From positions 1,240,001 to 1,304,000 of the forward strand of contig JAJEKV010000097.1 of NCBI GenBank assembly GCA_021234155.1: a stretch of DNA of 64,000 nucleotides. Direction: 5' to 3'. This document shows, in pieces, positions 46,650 to 56,814 of this stretch; the first letter of the stretch is position 1, and each line of letters begins with the position of its first letter. The notes beneath the pieces were generated by a model. The model was not told the origin of the DNA, ran no database searches, and saw only the letters and a program-made list of their open reading frames with translations. Position numbers and translations under genes: made by a program. Source of the stretch: Isoetes taiwanensis (taxonomy: Eukaryota > Streptophyta > Lycopodiopsida > Isoetales > Isoetaceae).

Positions 46650-47188
46650 GCACTTTTGTGTCAAACTTAGCCCTTTTTGCGTCAAGATATCTATGTATTT
46701 CTACTTAACAATGTCACTACATTGACACTTTTTTGACACAATCACAAGATATAAGTGCCACAATCTATAACAAAAAATTGATGCAAAATTGCCGTTATAT
46801 ATGATACTACAAAATGATGCAAAAGTTCTACAAAAGGTGACAAGAAACTATCACAAAATGTGACACAAATGCGTAACAAAATCGACCAAAACTGTAGAAC
46901 TGGCGATGTTACAGTGGAAACAAACCTATTGCTACATTGACTTAAATTATGTCACAATCTTGTTGCAATAAACGATGTAATCATCATTATAAAAGCTAAC
47001 GAAAAAATTCCAAAATTTTGACACACATGTGCCATAAGAATGACGTTGGTATTGATACAATTGTATTGACACAAGTTCTGACGCAATCAAATTAATTTGT
47101 GTCACTTTCAAGCTTCTGACACAAATCTGACAAACCTTAGAAGGTAGTGACGCAGGGGTTGACGCAAAAACCCTATCCTCTTGTAGTG
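46650..47188 (-). repeat. Right subterminal region and TIR of CACTA element
   Basis: Rich in short repeats such as TGACACAA, GTGTCA, GACGCAA and ACAAAATGTGACA, mirroring the GTGTC-rich left end. It ends CCTCTTGTAGTG at 47188, the inverted CACTACAAGAGG. Confidence 0.65.
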
Positions 47189-47191
47189 GTC

Positions 47192-48060
47192 TAATCAACT
47201 GAGCGATGGCTTTAGAGAAAGCAACAAGCGGCTACAAAATACAGCTACGAAACATAAATGTGCCCTTGCCTATTGATTCTCTCATCAGGTGATTCTTATT
47301 TTTTCTTCTTTACCTTTCTTCTTAATTATCTAGACACCAACCATAAATTCAACCTCAACCTGACAGTGGGTTGGAGCTGCCTGGCTCGTCCAAGTGTTGG
47401 GCAAAGTTTTTAACCCCAATCGGAAATTTTCCTACTCTTTTATCAAATAGCCAGATATCTTCAGTTCCCAATTGAAAATTTGTATTACTCTTATATAAAT
47501 ATGCATAAAACTTTACCGAAATTTTTCCTGCAATGCGCTAACTCAAACGAAAAATCTTAGTTTCAACTGGAACAAACCTTCTCTACCCCGGAATTTGCCC
47601 AACAGTGCGTCCAGTTATTCTATTCTATTCTATTGAAAACGCGTGGATTTGAAAGAGATGCCCTGAATGCATGTCCATGGAGTTGAACACTTTGAACAAC
47701 AAGTCTTTTTACATTTGGCCTACAAAGGAGTTGTCATTCATGCTAATAAGCGGTACTTAGTAGAATAAGCATTGTAAAGATATCACTGGTTCCTCTGCTG
47801 TTTATAACATTTTTTTATATATTACATTGCTTGCAGGATAAATATGTTCTATTTAGAAAGCTTCTGGTCAGCTATTCAGAATAAGCATTGTCATATTATT
47901 GTAATTTACATCTCTCTCTATTACAGATTGATGGTGTTCTATTGTTGTATTAGAAATATCTGGAGGCTCCAATACTGGGGAACATACAAACTTTCATGGA
48001 GTTACACGTATGGAGATGGCAAATTATGAGGTTCAAAAAGCAGATCAGAACATAAGGTTC
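47192..48060. other. No recognisable gene; orphan TATTC tract
   Basis: Contains a short (TATTC) run at 47615-47635 like LINE-B tails, but no LINE-B terminal box beside it. On the minus strand TCGCTCAGTTGATTAGAC (about 47193-47210) resembles a tRNA A box, probably by chance. Confidence 0.4.
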
Positions 48061-48064
48061 AGAT

Positions 48065-48396
48065 CAGAACATGGATAAGGCTGGCTTTTATGGTCAATCT
48101 GGAAGAGAAGGAGGTTGTTTATCTTTAAGGGCGTAGATACTGCAGATCATGAGATTGTTCTTCAGTGGGCGCAAAATAAAATTGTTATGGCTTACAATTG
48201 TTCTTCTCTTGATCAAGAGAAGAAAGTACTGATCTGGCATACTTACCTTCGGATTCATTCTTTTGCATAGGCAGGTGGTTGTGCTCAGTTGGATCGGTTT
48301 GTCCACTGGGGTTATAATCCTGTCTTTGCATTTTATGGTGTTCTGGTTTTTAGTTGGTGAATAAAGCTTGTCGTCCTTCAAAAAAAAAAAAAAAAG
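48065..48396 (+). mobile_element. 5'-truncated L1-type LINE 3' end
   Basis: Carries LWSIWKRRRLFIFKGVD (about 48090-48140), the usual W.IW..R...F terminal motif of plant LINE ORF2, then a 3' UTR ending in a poly-A run of about 16 (48380-48396). The 5' end is not resolved. Confidence 0.65.
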
Positions 48397-48399
48397 ATT

Positions 48400-49938
48400 G
48401 GAAAATACGACAATGACAAGCATGTTGTCACTTGTTTCACTTCGCTCTTAAAATGATGAGCAAATTTTATGCAATTTCAGTTCCTTGTTTCTTATGTTAA
48501 AAGTAAACAACGTGGGTAACCAATGGGATTAACTGTTCTGCTCCAGAGAACACCGTGTAGGAAGCATTCTTGGGATTGCTCATTCTTTGTAACATCTAGT
48601 TTTTCACACATGTGCAATAAGATGGCTTTGTGCTTTCTGATTGCATAACATTATACTTTTAATGTTGGCTTCCAATAAGGAACACAAGCTTGATAGAAAG
48701 GTCAAAACGAACTATGTTGTCTATGATTCGGTCTATATGCGTAAAAGAAATTTTTTACATTCTTTTTATTGCACATCATTTTAAACCATCTGATAGCCTG
48801 CTTTATTTGGTTGCAGACCACTCTGAATGGAGTTTGAGAAAAGCTTGGATGCAAAGCCTCTTCTTCCAGAAAAAAAAAAACCATGTGATAATTATGCATA
48901 AAAATGCCTTGCTTCTGGCTGGAGCCCATTCTTGTTTGCAGCAGGTCTAATAGTGGGGTCTACTTTTCCCCTCATCAGTACAGATAGGAACAAGGTGTAA
49001 TTTTCGTGGTTTTTCCGTCCAATTGGCATCTATGTTTTGCTTGCATTATCATTTTTTTTTTCTCAACAAATCTCATGTTAGGTTGTGGAATCAGGCTATG
49101 TGGAATATCAAACCCATGGCAATTCTGCGCTTCTCCACATTACTTACCTTGGCATGGTACCTTATTGTTGCAGCAATGATTCATGGCAATGCATACGATA
49201 TAGAATGAATGACATAATTCAAGTAATTTAAGAAATTGTTGGGAGCTAAACTATTCTGCTTGGCATAGCCAGTCCTGATCTTAATGTGGAGCATACTGCA
49301 CCAAGAAGCATGATTCAATATTTGACAGGGAGCACCAATATGCTTTCCATGTTTCAGTGATGTACATACTCATGCTGAACCCGCTCGTATCTATGTATGT
49401 GGCCTTTAAAGACAAGATGCTAAATAACTCATATGCATTTGTAGTCTATTCCAATTGGAGCCCCTACTACATCTTGTTCTTCTATTAGAAACTGATTGAA
49501 ATATTCAGATGTATCATGGCCTCCTCTTATTATCAACGGTTTAGGAATTGCACGACTTTCCCGTTTCAGTTTATTTTTTGTATCATGTAATAGACATGCA
49601 GCTCTTGATGCTAGCAACAATGAAAACAAAATACATTTAGAGAAAAATGAAGTCAAGTCAAATGTTAAACATGACCACTTTTGCACTGTTTTAAATCGAC
49701 AAAATCCATTCTTACGCATGCATTCGACTGTGAAATGTTGGGCATTAATGGCTAGTCAACCATCACAAATTTAGAACCAAAGGTTTGTGGGCTACAACAA
49801 ATTTCTTGTAATTCATAGAATTCTTGAATTTGAGTTGAAAAATTTAACCTATGTGTGAAGCAATCATCATTAGCGTTAAGTTAGCACTAACATAATGGAA
49901 TATATGTGAAGGAATTGTCATTAGCCTTAGATTAGCAC
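48400..49938. other. No recognisable gene
   Basis: Short frames only (48690-48950, 49496-49774 plus; 49719-49429 minus) with no motif I know. No transposon ends seen. Confidence 0.4.
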
Positions 49939-49939
49939 T

Positions 49940-50170
49940 AAATTAACCTAGGCATGTGCGAACCCCTTTTTTTTCGTTTGCCATTAAGTTAAGAAAAACA
50001 ACTTAACTTTTTTTAAACGAAAGGATTTAACTAGTTTACGTCAAGCTAAAGTCTTACGGAAAGTTGACAAAAATCTTGCTGCGAACATAAAGATCTCTTA
50101 GTAGTTTAACTAGATAGTTAAAAAATTTAACTTAATCTCAATTTAAAGGCGAGTGCGAAGGTACCCTAAC
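49940..50170. repeat. MITE-like repeat, partner of 23.8 kb
   Basis: Starts near GGCATGTGCGAACCCC and ends near GGCGAGTGCGAAGGTACCCT, which can pair over GTGCGAA-like sequence. Dense in TTAAGTTA/TAACTTAA. The right end is the inverse of the repeat at 23770. Confidence 0.5.
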
Positions 50171-50723
50171 TGGTTTAGAATGAGAGATTTGTCCAGGATA
50201 TTGTTGAGTGCCACAACTAAGTTGGAACGTCTTTGTATGCCTTTAGCAAGGCCTCTAGGAATGAATGTGTTGTACCTTTAGTGGACTATCATTTGTGTAA
50301 GTGTAAAGATTTAATTCTTTGCCAAGATTTATCCAACTCATGTTACCAACTTGTCATTATCTCATGCAAGTCTTGATGAGATCTTGGATTACTTGGAGGG
50401 CAAATTCGGAAGGTCCATCACATGTTCAAATGTCCAAAAGATCATTAGAATGAGGTTATTCATAACAACTATTAAACCAAAACTTTAAGTTAGTCTTTTG
50501 AGAATAGATACTAGAAACGTGTGCCCGTGATGCGGGCATTTTTCCAGAATGAATGTGTGGCATGGGTTTATGGTATTATATTCTGCAACTACAGTAGAAT
50601 TCATAGATAAAATTATGTTTGTAGATGAAATGGGTAGAAAGGCATATTGCATGATTGTAGTGGAGTAGAAATAGGAAATGTACATCTGCATGAAGGATGA
50701 GAACAAACCTTGTTTTTAAATAG

Positions 50724-52465
50724 AATAAAATAGAATAGTTTTTTTATCGTCCACTGAGACCAATCGGCCTATGGGACCCAGGAAGAGCGCAAACAAACTT
50801 ATTCTTGTCGGGTTAAAAACCCCGCCAGAAGGGTTTCGAGGAAAAACCGCGGGCGATAATAAGAATCTTTGTCAACCGTACAAGTATACATCATCATGAA
50901 ATAAATGTGTATGTACATGTCAAGTGCGTGCCCGAGGGCATAGCTGATCTCGCATGTCCATGACCTCCTGAAGGTATGATCCTAGCATCCGATGCGGATG
51001 CCGTGCTCAATGTCACATGTAGCGGTGGCCAGGCGACCAACTTCGGCATAGCGTCCGGATTTGATCATATCTTTGGGCAACTTTGAAGGGTATGAGATTC
51101 ATCCTCAATGACTCCCATTTGGCAAGCATTGTGAGCACGTCCCGGCGTGGCTCACCAATCCATCACTGTCTCAATTGAAGATGATGTGCCCCCAATGCGA
51201 ATGGAGGCAATGAGTCTCGCGTCTTTTCATGGGCAAGTGGGTACCTTGAGGTAGCATTGTGGGCCTCGTTCTAATGTGGGATTTATGTGGCGCGGTAGTG
51301 TCTTTGTCTTGACCTGTTCAAAGGGCGGCATCCCAAAGCTTGCTGATGAAGCAAGCGTCAAGATATTGCCTCAAGCTATGGCGATCTGCCTCTGTTTGCA
51401 CATGTATGCACCGTGCTTCTCGCACATTCCATCTAGCCATCCATTGAGCTCTCTTTTCCTTCCAAAGGGCCTTGAGGCGTTGTGGCCCCATTGCCATGAT
51501 ATAAGCTAGTTTTGGAAGGCGAGCATCGTCCATGTTGACCACCTTCCGAAAATAGACAATGTGGCGATCAAGGGGCCCTCACGAAGAGGCAAGAATCCTG
51601 TTTCTGCAGTAGAATTTGATATGGGACTGTGGACTTCACCCCTAGTGCTCATTACCAAGAAGGCTTTCGCACTTTTGCTCCAAGTCATTCCAAGTAGCGA
51701 GGGATACTCTTGGGCCCCATACTTCAACCCCGTATAAAAGGGCGGGCTCCACTAAGACTTTGAGCAGGTGTGGTGATGGGTCCAATCATACAACTCCACG
51801 CTCTATGACTATTGTTTTGCATTGCATATAGTGCTTTCCAGCCAGCAAGTAACTTCGAGCGTATGGATGTGTCCCGGTGCATAGTAGGCGGAAACTCCAC
51901 TCCCAAATATTTGTATGTGGATGCTACTTCCACATTCGCCCTCGATGAAGCGGAAGGAGGGATCCCTCTACCGTCGTGAAGATGATATGAAAACCACCTT
52001 AGTCTTGGCCAAGTTGTAGCATATCGGTCGCTTGACAAAATGTGTCGAGGGCATCGAGATGTCGTTTGCATGTCCGCTGGTGTGTAAGCTAGGAGGTCCA
52101 CATCATCAAAGCATATATTAACCGCTTGATGATCCGGTAGAGAAGGTGAGCCCCGTCGCCCCCATTATCAGCAAGCCAGCTCTCCAATTGATCAATGTAA
52201 AGCCCAAACAATGTTGGGGAGAGAGGGCATCCCTGGCGAACCCCGATACTACTATCAAATGGTTGGCCTGTCGGCTGCAACCGACCCGAGCATCTTTCAT
52301 AAAGCCTGTACACTGCATTCTGCAAATCTACCGGAACCCCCAGCTGTCGCAATCTTGCCCATAGTTTTTCCCGAGGCACAGTGTCAAATGCCTTTGCAAA
52401 ATCCACGAAGCAACAATATAGATCCTGACGGCGGTTCCTGCTGTCTTCAACCAGAGCTCGCAATG
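50724..52465 (-). mobile_element. LINE-B copy 3, 5'-truncated
   Basis: Minus strand. TATTC-type tail (50724-50740), terminal box, hairpin with a mutated loop (CCAGAAGGG on plus near 50825), C-terminal region and RT. Truncated within the RT at about 52465. The preserved RT is the least damaged of the family in this window. Confidence 0.85.
51724..52463 (-). pseudogene. LINE-B copy 3 RT domain
   Basis: The frame 52463-52089 encodes CFVDFAKAFDTVPREKLWAR and GVRQGCPLSPTLFGLYIDQL, RT blocks with the first catalytic Asp. A frameshift falls at the YADD block (LIYALMMW in frame, YADDVDLL in the next), and 52101-51724 continues with TYKYLGVEFPPT. It shows the family consensus best. Confidence 0.85.
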
Positions 52466-52749
52466 TAAACCCCCTATGAACTAATCTTGTAGAAAACCTT
52501 TATGCCTTTACCACTCGAAAAAAATGATTTCTAAAAGCAATAAGGTCCATTCACATAGTAAAAATATTGATATGTGTGAAAGTGATTCGTCTCATGTCTA
52601 TTTGCTATCAAAGTTGCCTTAGAGAAAATTAAGTGGTTCATTAAACAAATGGTTCGTTACTAAATGTAATGGGTCTTGAGGAATAAGGAAGCGAAAATTG
52701 ACATTTGCACCAACATTGTCTATAGTGAAAACAATGATGCTTGTTGATG

Positions 52750-53025
52750 TGACGCGGGGGATCTAAGGGAATCTTCATAAAATCTAAGGGAATCTAAAAT
52801 AATGTTGATGAAATCTTAGAGTATCTAGGGGAATCTTTATAGAATCTCTTTGAATCTCATATAATGTAAGGGAACCTAGAGCAATCTCATAAAGTCTAAA
52901 GGGATCTAAGGGAATCTAAGGAGATCTAGGGGGATCTTCATAGAATCTTGGAGAATCTACGGAAATCTAATGGAATCTAGAAGGAATCTTATAAAATTTA
53001 GAGGAATCTCCACGAAACCTCCAAG
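52750..53025. repeat. GGAATCT short tandem repeat
   Basis: Degenerate 14-16-bp units around AAGGGAATCTTCATAGAATC, at least 15 in a row with irregular spacing. GAATCT recurs throughout on the plus strand. No coding potential. Confidence 0.75.
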
Positions 53026-53259
53026 ATTGCTTCCCTGGTGTGAATCTTTTTCTCAAGATTTCTCAAGGTTTTGCGAGCATGTCATCGTCCTCTGCTATGC
53101 CATGTTTTTTGAAGCTCTAACAGCCTGCTCAAATAGGAAAACGTGCCTCTATGGAGGTGGCACTGGGACAATCTAATATGGTTTAGTGCATTTGATACAG
53201 AAATCGAAATTTGTTAAAATACTCAGTGTATCTTCCAGCTTATCATTTTTGTGTACTAG

Positions 53260-54350
53260 ACAAGGCAGGCATCAGATGAGGCAGGTAGGGTAGTGGAGGA
53301 GGTCAAAACAGCTGCTCATCTTGAGATTGAAGTAGCTATAGGGGCAGCAGAAAGAGTACGGGCTGCACTTGATGAGCAAGAACGAGCGTCTGCTGCCGTA
53401 GAAATGCAGGTATGATGCAAAGTTCCTCATTCACACAACTAACTTATGAAAACAAGATATAACTGTTATTAAAATATTTGATAGAAAATATTGGAAAGGT
53501 TAGCTATTCGACTTTCCAAAGAAGAAAGACTTGCATGGTTCTATGTTAAGTTGCATGGATTTACTCCTTGATTAAATTCTACAACGTTTTCGTATTCAAG
53601 ATGTATATATTTAAGGCTTACATTGGCATTATAAGCCTTTTAGCTTGGTGTCATAATTTTACGAACTCCTGCTGCTCATAGCCCAATAGATCTTCTGCAG
53701 TTCGGCCCTGCCCTGGAAACCCTGAGGCTATTTCATGAAGAATTCCTCTGCAATATATCCTTGAGGAAATGCTACATAAACCTTTCCGTATGAGCTGCAA
53801 GGTTAGATTGGAAAGCATGCAAAATCGTTGAGGAGGAGGTCTGCTGAAAAAGTTGCCCTTCAGTGCAAAAACTGGGATACAATTTATAAACTCCGAAATT
53901 TTGAGCATCTTTTAAAGGGCTCCTAATGCTTTTTGATGTTTAATTGTCACCAAAATCTTATAACTCATTAACTGAGATGAGTTGGACAACCATCAATTCT
54001 CATAGCCAGTGGATGACTGTCATTTGTACAGGAGCTTGAACACCTTCGATTGGAAATTCAACAAGCCCGCCGAATAAGAATGTTACATGAGCCCAGTAAG
54101 GTATCCATCTGGCCATCATTTTGTAGTAAGCAATATGGATTTTTGTTTCTAGAAGCACATAGGATAGTAAACTGACTTTGTATAAGGGCACATTCTACCA
54201 CTTTGTATACTAGAAATTTCCATTTCTTTCTTAAATGATTTAGCTGAACTTAACATATGTTGAATGATATAAGTTATGGGCATGGAATTCCAAATTGAAG
54301 AACTACGGCAACAATTAGAAGAGAAAACACGGGAGCCAGTTTGTTCCTAG
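53260..54350 (+). pseudogene. Three coiled-coil exons, kinesin-tail-like
   Basis: Exon 53260-53409 (AG before, GTATGA after; 50 codons) encodes VVEEVKTAAHLEIEVAIGAA and VRAALDEQERASAAVEMQ. Exon 54032-54100 (23 codons) encodes ELEHLRLEIQQARRIRMLHE then PSK. Exon 54274-54350 encodes MEFQIEELRQQLEEKTREPV then CS and a stop. The third acceptor needs one extra G to keep frame, so a base is lost or the gene is dead. Alpha-helical, Glu/Arg-rich. Probably the C-terminus of the same kind of motor tail as at 38-39.6 kb, possibly the same broken gene. Confidence 0.6.
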
Positions 54351-54639
54351 GAATAATTAGACCCAACTTACCTTGATTATGCAAGAGTTCTTACTCAAAC
54401 CCGTGAAGCCAGTTCAATTTCTCATGGGCCTTTCAAACTCCTTCCTATGATTTTTATAGCTTGAAAGCTCCCTTTCACTTCCTAAATGATTTACTGCAAT
54501 GTCTGTCTTCAATACCTTCATCGTTTAATGGGTAGTGGAATTCTCAGATGATCATGCTCGCTTGCAAAAATTGTTTAAAGCTATATAAGCCACCGGTTAT
54601 CCAAACACATATGAACAAGGTGCTACGCACGGAGGGTTG

Positions 54640-54790
54640 CCCTCCGTGACCCGAGAGTGAAATGGCTTAAATCACACTTCAAAGTCATGTTTTCGAGCAT
54701 ATACTGACATATACTTGGAATATGCCACAAACCCACATGGATGAGGGTTTTCCCCTTAGGGGCAACCCAAAAAACTGGACTCAAACATAT
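54640..54790 (-). repeat. Dispersed repeat family, copy 3
   Basis: Read on the minus strand: GGGTTGCCCCTAAGGGG, CATGTGGGTTTGTGGCATAT, matching 24990-25135. Its plus-strand left part (GGGTTGCCCTCCGTG, GGCTTAAATCACACTTCAAA) matches the inverse of 36545-36610. Confidence 0.65.
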
Positions 54791-54799
54791 CAGTGGAAT

Positions 54800-56225
54800 G
54801 CTATTTCCATGCCCAATTCATAATTCATAAGGCAAGGCATTCAAATACGCTAATAACTCACAAATTGAATGTTGCAAATAGGAAAAAGAAACACAATCCA
54901 TTGGTTCCATTCAAACCTTGAACATATCGAAAGACGAGAAGCAAGAATGATGATTTCGTTGGTGTTTTAGTTTTCTTTATCGGGGCTCAACACGCACGCA
55001 CCTTTGTAGTCCCGGTTCTCCAAGATTCAAGGAATTCGATTTTTTATTGCTATTTTTGTTTTCTAAATTTGAAATTGCCTCCAAGATTTCCAACCACCTT
55101 TATTGATTTTAGTACTAAATTGGGGGACAAAAGGGACATCGAAAATGAGACACCCCAGTGTGCAGACATTTGTTTGGTTCTAAAACTACAAGGTTGAATC
55201 CATTATTAATGTTCGACATTTTATGGTAGAGTATATCTCTCAATTTTGAATGGCGTGGAAGACGATCTTGAATATGTGGGATTTGAACCCACATTATGCC
55301 CAAAATCTAAGCATATCAAAGTATAATTATAATGGCTAAGAGATAGCCACGAAGCAACCACCATCCATGAGTATTCATGTTCACAATGAATATATTACAT
55401 TCAAGAGGCCCTTACAATCTATAAGGTACTCTAATTATTAGCCAGATAACTTTATTTATACTTACTCCATATATCATAACCATTACAAGCAGTTTATCGC
55501 GGCGGCCAAGGCCGCCGCGCACATTCCCTTTTTTTTTTTGGCATTTTATCGAGGAATACGTTTGATCCTCAAGCATTATCTAAGGGTATGAAGTTTTGAT
55601 GCCCATTGTTAATAGAGATGTAAGGAGTTATGGTATGCACAGTTGTAATATAGGGAATGAGTTCAAGCAGTAAACCAACTCAATGACATGTGCCCTCGTT
55701 TCCAAGCCCACATATGTAGATCATAAGCCCCATGTCCATGTCTCCTCTGAATTTGTCTGCACCATAGCGGATGGTTCCTCAAACCATCCGCTAGCGTGGA
55801 AGGATCTAATCCACGAGGTAAACATGGTAACGATTTTGGCACCAGGTTAGTATGAGATATAACTGCGGCATTCTGCAGCCTTTCTGTATCACATTAATGC
55901 CATGGTATTGAATGTATACATATATCTAAGAGGATGCGAATGGAGCTAAAAGGCTGCATGGAATGCGAGTCTCAAAAAAAAAACTAATAATATCATAGTT
56001 GCAATCCAGGTGTAATGTTCATGCTTATTCCGAACAACTGCTATTTCTTTGTAAGCCATTGGTTAAAACATTATATTAGCTGAGAAGAATATTTCTTTGG
56101 GTCCTAGCTTGTTCAACTATATCCATTATAACATTCCTAACCTGTTTAATTAGATCCACTAACATATCCTATGTTGATAAATTTCCAATTAGGGAGCTAA
56201 CTTTTGGACCATTTCTTTTTATTTA
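54800..56225. other. No recognisable gene
   Basis: AT-rich with short frames. At 55258-55340 the minus strand has a perfect tRNA-like T arm (see separate entry). The rest is unassigned. Confidence 0.4.
55258..55340 (-). other. tRNA-like remnant
   Basis: Minus strand contains GTGGGTTCAAATCCCAC, a perfect 5-bp T stem around TTCAAAT, which also fits the RNA polymerase III B box. The upstream half (GGCTATCTCTTAGCCATT) is only loosely A-box-like and no clear anticodon arm forms. Could be a decayed tRNA or SINE. Confidence 0.3.
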
Positions 56226-56229
56226 AACA

Positions 56230-56812
56230 CGTGTAGTTAATTGGAACGAGGCCCACAATGCTACCTGCGCACCCACTTGCCCATGAAAAGACGCAGACTC
56301 ATTGCCTCCATTCGCACAGGGGCACATCATCTTCGAATTGAGACAGGCAGATGGATTGGTGAGCCACGTCAGGACAGGCTCTGTCAATGCTGCCAAATGG
56401 GAGTCATTGAGGATGAATCTCATACCCTTCAAAGTTGCCCAGCATATGATCAAATCCGGACGCGCTATGCTGAGTTGGTCAGGCCTGGCCAGCCGCTACA
56501 TGTGACATTGAGCACGGCATCCGTACGGATGCTAGGATCATACCTTCAGGAGGTCATGGACATGCGAGATCAGCTATGTCCTCGGGCACGCACTTGACAT
56601 GTACATACACATTTATTTCACGATGATGTATACTTGTACAGTTTGACAGCATTCTTATTACTGCCACGGTTTTTCCCTCGAAAACCCTTCGGGGCGGGGG
56701 TTTTTTAACCCGGACAGTAAAAAGTTTGATGCGCTCCTTCTGGGTCCCATAGGCCGATTGGTCTCAGTGGACGATAAAAAAACTATTCTATTCTATTCTA
56801 TTCTATTATTAA
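56230..56812 (+). mobile_element. LINE-B copy 4, 5'-truncated
   Basis: Plus strand. Carries the ORF2 C-terminus in an open frame (56241-56597, 118 residues) with RRRLIASIRTGAHHLRIETG and CQCCQMGVIEDESHTLQSC, the cleanest Cys/His motif of the family. Then the hairpin with TTCG at 56688-56691, terminal box (CCCATAGGCCGATTGGTCTC) and a (TATTC)5 tail at 56787-56811. Confidence 0.9.
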
Positions 56813-56814
56813 TG

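Larger units (their letters stand above)
24236..47188. mobile_element. Possible 23-kb CACTA (EnSpm) element
   Basis: Left end CACTACAACATAATAGGG at 24236; right end, read inward on the minus strand, CACTACAAGAGGATAGGG at 47188. Both continue with T-runs and GTC-rich sequence. GTC lies just outside both (24233-24235 and 47189-47191), matching the 3-bp target duplication of CACTA elements. Subterminal repeats flank both ends, as in the family. Contents are a kinase pseudogene, LINE-B, coiled-coil exons, PPR remnants and a satellite. The only transposase candidate is a scrap at 41.5 kb. A chance pairing of ends from two elements remains possible, since a 3-bp match occurs by chance 1 in 64. Confidence 0.5.

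Noticed and set aside
47192-47212. tRNA-like A box on the minus strand just outside the CACTA right end
   Set aside because: Only about 18 bp match, no B box or fold follows, and the same bases also loosely resemble the LINE-B C-terminal region; too short to decide.
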